Assembly: GCA_046710875.1 (NCBI GenBank)
Contig: JBKEHQ010000039.1
Location: forward strand, 1 to 12,446
Length of the DNA stretch: 12,446 bases
Direction of reading: 5' to 3'
DNA from: MGIIb-O3 sp046710875
Lineage (GTDB): Archaea > Thermoplasmatota > Poseidoniia > Poseidoniales > Thalassarchaeaceae
A program made the translations under genes and the position numbers. The notes under the pieces are model-generated. The model worked only from the letters and a program-made list of their open reading frames with translations. It was not told where the DNA came from and ran no database searches. Positions 7,620-12,446 of the stretch are shown piece by piece. Each line of letters opens with the position of its first letter. The first letter of the stretch is position 1.

Positions 7620-8414
7620 ATGATGAAGGGGCTCGAAGCACGTCTGGAGCAAATTTTACCAGGCGGAAAGGGAGTTTGGATTCCAATGGACCACGGAATT
7701 TCCAATTATCCCGAAGTAGGATTAGAAAATATTAATTCTACAATTAAAAAATTAATTGATAGTGGTGTTGATGCAATAGTCCTTCACAAAGGCGTATTAA
7801 GTCATCAGAAAAAATTGACCGAATGGGATGGTTTCGTTTGTCATGTATCTGCATCAACTGTGCATGGAGGCAGTAGATCTGGAGAAAAAGTAAGTATTGC
7901 AACCGCAGAAGAATGCTTGGACAGAGGTGCAATTGCTGTTTCTGGACAAATAAATATCGGAGACCCTTCTGAGCCGGATATGCTATTAGAAATGGGAGAT
8001 TTGACAACTGATGCTTGGGCTCTTGGAATGCCAGTACTTGGAATGATGTATCCGAGAGGAATTAATATGAAAATTAGTACTGATGATTCAACAAATGGAG
8101 TTGCACATGCTGCAAGATTAGCCTGGGAAATAGGTTGTAATGTTGTAAAAGTCCCATGGACCGGTTCAATAGATTCATTTCGAAATGTGACAAACTCAGT
8201 ACCAATACCAGTTTTAATTGCGGGAGGAATAAACGAGTCATCCTTTGGAGAATTATTAAAAATAGTAGAAAAATCAATACAAGCCGGTGGAAGTGGAATC
8301 TGCATAGGTAGACAAGTATTTGGATCAGAAAACCCTGAATTATGCATTAAGGCACTTAAGGCGATAGTGCATGAAGGAATTAGCGCTAAAGATGCAACTA
8401 AATTTTTAGAGTAG
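7620..8414 (+). CDS. 2-amino-3,7-dideoxy-D-threo-hept-6-ulosonate (ADTH) synthase
   Basis: A 264-residue (beta/alpha)8 aldolase of the archaeal class I / DeoC-LsrF superfamily. ADTH synthase joins a deoxy-keto-fructose phosphate derivative to aspartate semialdehyde, replacing DAHP synthase as the entry to aromatic amino acids in many archaea. Expected active-site residues are present: Asp24 (IPMDHG), Tyr144 (MMYPRG) and the Schiff-base Lys177 (NVVKVPWTG), with spacing close to that of the Methanocaldococcus enzyme (MJ0400). GVDAIVLHKG, VAHAARLAWEIG and GSIDSFRNV also fit. Fructose-bisphosphate aldolase is the close alternative; the immediate downstream dehydroquinate synthase II favours ADTH synthase. 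Start is ATG at 7620, with an adjacent ATG at 7623; no convincing Shine-Dalgarno. First gene of the cluster. Confidence 0.87.
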   Translation: MMKGLEARLEQILPGGKGVWIPMDHGISNYPEVGLENINSTIKKLIDSGVDAIVLHKGVLSHQKKLTEWDGFVCHVSASTVHGGSRSGEKVSIATAEECLDRGAIAVSGQINIGDPSEPDMLLEMGDLTTDAWALGMPVLGMMYPRGINMKISTDDSTNGVAHAARLAWEIGCNVVKVPWTGSIDSFRNVTNSVPIPVLIAGGINESSFGELLKIVEKSIQAGGSGICIGRQVFGSENPELCIKALKAIVHEGISAKDATKFLE

Positions 8415-8422
8415 TGGAAAAT

Positions 8423-9367
8423 ATGGAGTTGTGGATTGATGATATAAACTCTAACTCCGGCGAGTTAGGCAATCATGCTGACCGTTTATGGAGAGGAGAT
8501 GCCCCTGATGTTGCAGAGATTGATTTAAGTGGTTATAAATCTCAAGAAGAAGCAATTTCAATGATAGGGATTGTACCGTGGATATTGATTAAATGTAAAA
8601 ATTGGAAAATGATACCATTGGAGAATTTGATTTCAAAATCTTTAGGCTCAGGCACTAAGATAGTAGTTTCCATTACTGATGAAATAGATGTATTAGGAGT
8701 GTCCTTTGCACTTCAACATGGAGTTGATGCATTATTATTACCACCAATAAAAGAAATTTGGGATAGAGCTTTGAAAGTTAATGAAAGTAAGAAAAATATT
8801 AAATTTTTAGAGAAAGAAGTCACTTTAAAATTATCATGTGCTAAGGTAACTTCAATCGAGTCCGGAGGATTTGGAGAAAGAGTTTGTATTGACTTGATAG
8901 AAAGATTATCTGATGGAGAAGGAATGTTAATTGGTTCAGTATCTGAAATTCTCTGCTTAGTACATGGAGAGACCATTCCTTCCGAATATGTCCCATCTAG
9001 GCCATTCAGAGTAAATGCAGGTCCTGTTCATTCATATATTTTAATGGCAAATGGTAAGACAAAATATCTGAATGAATTAGAAGCAGGCAATCAAGTTGCG
9101 ATAATAAATTCAAAGGGAGATGAAAGATCTGCATCGATAGGTAGAATCAAAATTGAAAGGCGGCCGTTCCTTAAAATTGCATATAAATATGATGAAATTC
9201 TTGGTAATGTAATAACTCAACAAGCAGAAACTGTTAGAATTGTGTCCAATTTAAATCATATAAAATCTGTGACTGAACTAGTAATCGGAGATGAATTATT
9301 GGTACGTATAGACTCAAGAATGAGACATATTGGTAATCCATTGATAGGAGATATAAGAGAAATATGA
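8423..9367 (+). CDS. 3-dehydroquinate synthase, type II (archaeal), short form
   Basis: Converts the ADTH synthase product to 3-dehydroquinate by NAD-dependent oxidative deamination and cyclisation. It is unrelated to bacterial AroB. Seen, numbering from ATG 8423: NWKMIPLENL (60-69), GGFGERVCID (148-157), GEGMLIGS (165-172), RPFRVNAGPVH (193-203), KIERRPF (243-249), all characteristic of the family. At 314 residues it is about 45 shorter than the 361 of MJ1249 as I recall it, the loss being in the N-terminal part before NWKMIPLENL. A GTG at 8414, sharing one base with the upstream stop, would add three residues. I prefer ATG because the protein then begins MELWIDD, similar to the family's opening. 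Its stop overlaps the next start (ATGA), indicating translational coupling. Confidence 0.92.
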   Translation: MELWIDDINSNSGELGNHADRLWRGDAPDVAEIDLSGYKSQEEAISMIGIVPWILIKCKNWKMIPLENLISKSLGSGTKIVVSITDEIDVLGVSFALQHGVDALLLPPIKEIWDRALKVNESKKNIKFLEKEVTLKLSCAKVTSIESGGFGERVCIDLIERLSDGEGMLIGSVSEILCLVHGETIPSEYVPSRPFRVNAGPVHSYILMANGKTKYLNELEAGNQVAIINSKGDERSASIGRIKIERRPFLKIAYKYDEILGNVITQQAETVRIVSNLNHIKSVTELVIGDELLVRIDSRMRHIGNPLIGDIREI

Positions 9368-10200
9368 ATTCTTTGGGGACTGGAGAATCCAATGGAGCAA
9401 TATCCATATTACATGCACTAGGGACTGGCAAGGGTTGCTCAATAGGAGTAGAACTTTGTACTAAAGTAGAAATAATGGATGAAAAAATAACCAATACTGA
9501 AGATAAACATGGGCTTCTTGAATCCGTAATATCTTGTTGGAAAGATGCTGGATTACCTGTTCCCGATAAATTTGGTTGGAAGGTATCTACTGATATTCCA
9601 ATTGGCCAAGGATTAAAATCTAGTTCAGCACTAGCTTGCGCTGCATTAAAGGCTTTAAATTCCACATTTATGACAAATTTAGATGATTGTCAAATAATAG
9701 ATTTAGCAGTAGAAGCGCAGATTCGTTCTAATTGCACAATAAGTGGAAGTATTGACGATACTTGGGCATCCATAAGTACTGGATGGAAATTAATAGATTC
9801 TTCAAAAAAAGCCTCAAATTCTATTTTTCTACAGGGAGATATAGAAGATGGTTTTTCCATCATAATTTGTACAAGAGGTGCAAGAAACGTGACAATAAAA
9901 TCAATTTTATGTCAGGATTATCAATCATTATTTAAAAAATCATCATTGATGATTGAAAGAGGAGAAATATTCGAAGCTATGACAACCAATGGCGTGGCAG
10001 TTGCTGGAGTTACAAATGATCATGATGCAATTAGAATATGTAATTTAGCAATAATTAATGGTGCAATATCGGCTGGAATTTCTGGCTCTGGGCCTGCGAT
10101 AGCAATAATTTGTTACAATGAAGATATTGATAAAATTGGAAAAATATTAATGTCTGAAAAAAGAGAGATAATAAAAACAAAATTTTTAACAAAGTTATAG
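9364..10200 (+). CDS. Shikimate kinase, archaeal GHMP-kinase type
   Basis: Phosphorylates shikimate at the 3-hydroxyl with ATP. This 278-residue form belongs to the GHMP kinases (homoserine and mevalonate kinase relatives; COG1685) and not to the P-loop NMP-kinase-like AroK of bacteria. Evidence: the glycine-rich phosphate loop PIGQGLKSSSALACAALKAL (residues 79-98), the N-terminal substrate region HALGTGKGCSIGVEL (17-31), SGSIDDTWAS (127-136) and the C-terminal GISGSGPAIAI (238-248). Length is normal for the family. It overlaps the dehydroquinate synthase gene by four bases and is followed after 16 bases by chorismate synthase, so it is co-transcribed with pathway partners. A different GHMP substrate is unlikely given this context. 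Confidence 0.92.
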   Translation: MNSLGTGESNGAISILHALGTGKGCSIGVELCTKVEIMDEKITNTEDKHGLLESVISCWKDAGLPVPDKFGWKVSTDIPIGQGLKSSSALACAALKALNSTFMTNLDDCQIIDLAVEAQIRSNCTISGSIDDTWASISTGWKLIDSSKKASNSIFLQGDIEDGFSIIICTRGARNVTIKSILCQDYQSLFKKSSLMIERGEIFEAMTTNGVAVAGVTNDHDAIRICNLAIINGAISAGISGSGPAIAIICYNEDIDKIGKILMSEKREIIKTKFLTKL

Positions 10201-10204
10201 TAAT

Positions 10205-10210
10205 GGGTGA
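10205..10210 (+). promoter_or_regulatory. Shine-Dalgarno site of chorismate synthase
   Basis: GGGTGA(T) matches the GGTGAT part of the extended Shine-Dalgarno sequence and lies six bases before the ATG at 10217, favouring that ATG over the one at 10223. The ATG at 10203 is in another frame and is not a start of this gene. Confidence 0.55.
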
Positions 10211-10216
10211 TATAAT

Positions 10217-11317
10217 ATGGGTATGACATTAGGTGAAAACTTACAAGTAACTCTATTTGGAGAAAGTCATGGTTTATGCGTTGGCGCATTAATAGAAGGA
10301 ATGCCTGCAGGGATTCAAATTGACAAAGAATCTCTATTGAAAGATATCGCTAAGAGAAAACCTGGAAGAAGGGGGTTATCAACAAGAAAAGAAATGGATA
10401 AGTGTGAAATCCTATCTGGAGTTCACAATGATTTAACCACAGGATGGCCTATATTATTATTAACAAAAAATTCTGATGTTAAATCATCGGATTATGCATT
10501 CTTACCTGACCAACCGAGACCTGGTCATGCCGATATGGTTGAAAATGTTCGAACAAATGGTGCAAATGACCCTCGAGGAGGGGGATCACAATCTGCACGT
10601 CTAACTTTTGGATTAGTAGCTGCAGGCAGTCAAATTAGAAAAATAATTGATGAAAAAGGTTGGAAATGCACTGCCCATTTACATAAAGTAGGTAATATTA
10701 CTTCTAAAGCGCTTTTTGAATTAGATAGAGTTGCTCCCTTGGATCCTAAAACTGATATGGGGAGACTGAATTGTAGAGATTCCGATGCCGCGACATTGAT
10801 GTCAGACTATATCGAAGAAGTTAGAATGGATAAAGATTCAATAGGATCAGTTGTAGAGTTATTGGTAGAGGGCTTACCAATTGGCATGGGAGAACCATGG
10901 TTTGATGGACTTGAACCTGCATTGGCCAGAGGATTAATGGCAATACCAGGTGCAAGAGCAGTAGAGTTTTCCCAAGGAATTATGGCTTCGACTATGCGTG
11001 GTTCTGCACACAATGATTCATGGATTTATGAAAATAATATACCTAAACTAGAAGCAGCAATCACTGGAGATTCTGATGGTGCACTTGGAGGACGTTCAAC
11101 TGGAGCGGCTCTAAGTGTAAGAATACATTTCAAGCCCCCCAGCAGCATCCCTAGGGAACAATTCACACTACATCTGCCAAGTAAGGAAGTTCGATCCTTG
11201 AAGGTCGGAGGTAGGCATGATCCAATTCTTGGGCCGAGGGCGGCGCCCGTTGTAGAATCTGTAGCCTTGATAGTAATTGCCGATTTAGGAATTATTGGAA
11301 AATACATACAAACATAA
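10217..11317 (+). CDS. aroC: Chorismate synthase
   Basis: Last step of the shikimate pathway: anti-1,4-elimination of phosphate from EPSP to give chorismate, using reduced FMN. The 366-residue protein has the family landmarks: VTLFGESHG (11-19) with active-site His18; KRKPGRRG (47-53); RPGHAD (101-106) with the second conserved His at 104; GGGSQSARLT (121-130); GARAVEFSQG (245-254); and the C-terminal signature GRHDPILGPRAAPVVESVA (332-350). One segment departs from the norm: the usual GGISNG loop reads GGRSTG (291-296). Length is typical. It is the last gene of the cluster and ends six bases from the convergent membrane-protein gene. EPSP synthase, which makes its substrate, is not in the window. 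Confidence 0.96.
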   Translation: MGMTLGENLQVTLFGESHGLCVGALIEGMPAGIQIDKESLLKDIAKRKPGRRGLSTRKEMDKCEILSGVHNDLTTGWPILLLTKNSDVKSSDYAFLPDQPRPGHADMVENVRTNGANDPRGGGSQSARLTFGLVAAGSQIRKIIDEKGWKCTAHLHKVGNITSKALFELDRVAPLDPKTDMGRLNCRDSDAATLMSDYIEEVRMDKDSIGSVVELLVEGLPIGMGEPWFDGLEPALARGLMAIPGARAVEFSQGIMASTMRGSAHNDSWIYENNIPKLEAAITGDSDGALGGRSTGAALSVRIHFKPPSSIPREQFTLHLPSKEVRSLKVGGRHDPILGPRAAPVVESVALIVIADLGIIGKYIQT

Positions 11318-11323
11318 TCATGC

Positions 11324-12244
11324 TTATTTATCTCTAAATTGTTGGATCCTGAGGGGCAAATTTACAGCAAATGCCCCACCTATAATTGTAAATATCACTA
11401 TAGTTCCTAATGCCACTCCATATACACTAGTTAATTCGACACTTTCCCTTAACCTATCTGCCGAAACTGGATTAATTATTGCGACCATTGCAGGTATTAT
11501 CCTATTAATAAATAGTGTCAATAATGCAACAAAACCCGCTATAGATGGCGCTATTAGCAAAGATCTATGATACCTTGAGGTAATCTTTTGAATCCCCATA
11601 ACATATACTTCTCCTGTTCTAATTGAAGTATCCAACATTGAGAATCTAATAATTCCACTAGAGAGTTCCATGTACATAACTAAAAATATTGCATAAAGAA
11701 TTAAGAGCAATTTTTGGGCTATTTCTCCTTCAGGCAGGAAACTCAATCCAAACTCTACTTTACTGCCTGCGAATCTTATAGTTACAATAATTAACATGAC
11801 ATAAGAAACTAACAATGCTTTTTGATCTCTTTGGAAAACGCCATACATCCCCCCAATAAGTCCGATTCCTATTATGATAAAATGAAATAAGCCACCAATA
11901 AAACCAATTCCAATCATATTAGATAGAGCAAACCATGCAGTTCCAGTTACTGGAGTTATCATAAATGTTAAGAAGCATAATAAAACCAATGTTATGGAGG
12001 AAGATAGTTGAAGTGAAGTCACCATCCTATCAGGTGGTAAAAATTTCATCTTACTGATTACTGGGCCTCCAAAAATAGATTCAACCCATCCAGGAATATG
12101 TACTTCAGGAATAGCATCAAGTGGAATTTCAGTATTCTGTTTAAGTTTACCAGCTGCTGCTTTCCTACTTGGTGCGGATGACCTCATAGTTTTGCTATCA
12201 TATAGGTGCGCAGTAGCATTTAGTTCGGCTTGATCATCAACCAT
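11324..12244 (-). CDS. Polytopic membrane protein of unknown function, next to DUF58-like gene
   Basis: A 306-residue protein. Residues 1-75 are hydrophilic and probably cytoplasmic, with a Ser/Ala/Lys-rich stretch and the phrase IPEVHIPGWVESIFGG. Six or seven hydrophobic segments follow at about 79-99, 104-120, 121-137, 141-158, 175-199, 228-250 and 274-296. A charged loop separates helices at ~200-228 (TSIRTGEVYVMGIQKITSRYHR, given here as TSIRTGEVYV and MGIQKITSRYHR). I do not recognise a named family and no catalytic motif is evident. It starts nine bases after the stop of a probable DUF58 gene and has a strong Shine-Dalgarno that overlaps that stop, so the two are an operon. By analogy with MoxR-DUF58 operons it may be a membrane partner of an assembly or chaperone system (inference). 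Convergent with chorismate synthase. Confidence 0.8.
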   Translation of the reverse strand: MVDDQAELNATAHLYDSKTMRSSAPSRKAAAGKLKQNTEIPLDAIPEVHIPGWVESIFGGPVISKMKFLPPDRMVTSLQLSSSITLVLLCFLTFMITPVTGTAWFALSNMIGIGFIGGLFHFIIIGIGLIGGMYGVFQRDQKALLVSYVMLIIVTIRFAGSKVEFGLSFLPEGEIAQKLLLILYAIFLVMYMELSSGIIRFSMLDTSIRTGEVYVMGIQKITSRYHRSLLIAPSIAGFVALLTLFINRIIPAMVAIINPVSADRLRESVELTSVYGVALGTIVIFTIIGGAFAVNLPLRIQQFRDK

Positions 12245-12248
12245 AATC

Positions 12249-12255
12249 TCACCTC
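12249..12255 (-). promoter_or_regulatory. Shine-Dalgarno GAGGTGA of the membrane-protein gene, overlapping the upstream stop
   Basis: On the minus strand the sequence reads TGAGGTGAGATTATG. GAGGTGA is an extended match to the 16S rRNA 3' end, four bases before the ATG at 12244, and its first bases are part of the TGA stop of the upstream gene. This implies that ribosomes ending the first gene can restart on the second. Confidence 0.6.
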
Positions 12256-12446
12256 AAAATCCTCTTGCCCCGGATAGTGCCGTATTCAGCATCATATCGG
12301 GCTCCCAATCCATGACAAAGGCCCCTAAACCTCTTAATTCCGCCATTAATATGTCTCTTTCAGTTTTTAATACCTCATATCCGGTTCTATCTAATCTCCT
12401 AGCATCAAACTCAAATTCTAGACTACTTGGAGATAATATAGTTACA
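12254..12446 (-). CDS. C-terminal end of probable DUF58 protein (cut by window edge)
   Basis: A reading frame open from the right edge to a TGA at 12254-12256, giving 63 complete codons of C-terminal sequence. It contains FEFDARRLDRTGYEVLKTERD, here split as FEFDARRLDR and TGYEVLKTERD, then LMAELRGLGAFVMDWEPD and a short tail ending GARGF. The ending, in which a helix with Leu-Arg-Gly is followed by Gly-Ala-x-Val-x-Asp-Trp-x-Pro, is like the C-terminus of DUF58 (vWA-like) proteins that accompany MoxR AAA ATPases, where a loose 'GV.V.DW.P' ending recurs. The start lies outside the window. The family call rests on this short region only. Confidence 0.6.
   Translation of the reverse strand, partial: VTILSPSSLEFEFDARRLDRTGYEVLKTERDILMAELRGLGAFVMDWEPDMMLNTALSGARGF

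Noticed and set aside
7620..8414. Annotation as class I fructose-bisphosphate aldolase for gluconeogenesis.
   Set aside because: The superfamily is the same, but the gene leads directly into dehydroquinate synthase II and its conserved residues fit ADTH synthase; the aldolase remains only a secondary possibility.
8451..8468. Perfect 7-base-pair hairpin with a CGGC loop (CTAACTC/GAGTTAG) early in the dehydroquinate synthase gene.
   Set aside because: A 7-bp stem with a four-base loop is expected about once by chance in 12 kb, and it lies inside coding sequence with no T-run.
11295..11570. Plus-strand frame of 91 codons after chorismate synthase.
   Set aside because: It overlaps the end of chorismate synthase and is antisense to the TM-rich membrane-protein gene, with no ribosome site or recognisable motif.
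1..12446. tRNA, rRNA, insertion sequences, integrase sites and CRISPR arrays.
   Set aside because: The window is almost wholly coding, the spacers are short and A/T-rich, and I saw no cloverleaf, terminal inverted repeats or transposase motifs.

Overview
The window looks like a piece of an AT-rich archaeal chromosome, most probably a marine planktonic euryarchaeon of the Poseidoniales (Marine Group II) or a relative such as Marine Group III. Three things point this way. The aromatic-amino-acid genes are the archaeal versions: an ADTH synthase, a type II dehydroquinate synthase and a GHMP-family shikimate kinase. The intergenic spacers carry A/T boxes of the archaeal TATA type. A giant secreted subtilisin-like protease is fused to RCC1-like repeats and to Cys-rich and Asp-rich modules, an architecture I associate with these organisms. 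The placement is inferred from gene content; no rRNA or other marker is present.

Layout. Bases 1-4431 (minus strand) are one uninterrupted reading frame that runs off the left edge: an exported S8-family protease of at least 1477 residues. In order it has a signal peptide, a pro-region, a catalytic domain with Asp287/His341/Asn447/Ser576, a C-terminal beta-barrel of the KP-43 type, seven RCC1-like repeats, a calcium-type and Cys-rich linker, and the start of a second RCC1-like block. A short divergent promoter region (about 4432-4567) separates it from a plus-strand gene for a ~707-residue membrane protein of unknown function, whose C-terminus resembles the small multidrug export (COG2426-like) membrane domain. 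Next come an exonuclease III-family AP endonuclease (6773-7552) with its own TATA-like element and Shine-Dalgarno, and then a tight four-gene cluster for the ends of the shikimate pathway (7620-11317): ADTH synthase, dehydroquinate synthase II, shikimate kinase and chorismate synthase. Six bases after chorismate synthase, a minus-strand pair converges on it: a polytopic membrane protein (11324-12244), and upstream of it the C-terminal end of a probable DUF58 protein that enters from the right edge.

How the genes fit together. The ADTH synthase and type II dehydroquinate synthase make 3-dehydroquinate from a deoxy-keto-fructose phosphate and aspartate semialdehyde, instead of the DAHP route. 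Shikimate kinase acts mid-pathway and chorismate synthase performs the last step. Dehydroquinate dehydratase, shikimate dehydrogenase and EPSP synthase are not in the window and must lie elsewhere if the pathway is complete. The protease suits a heterotroph that degrades extracellular protein. The DUF58/membrane pair resembles part of a MoxR-type operon. Coding density is very high: no stretch over 300 bases lacks a gene, and no RNA genes, mobile elements or CRISPR arrays were seen.
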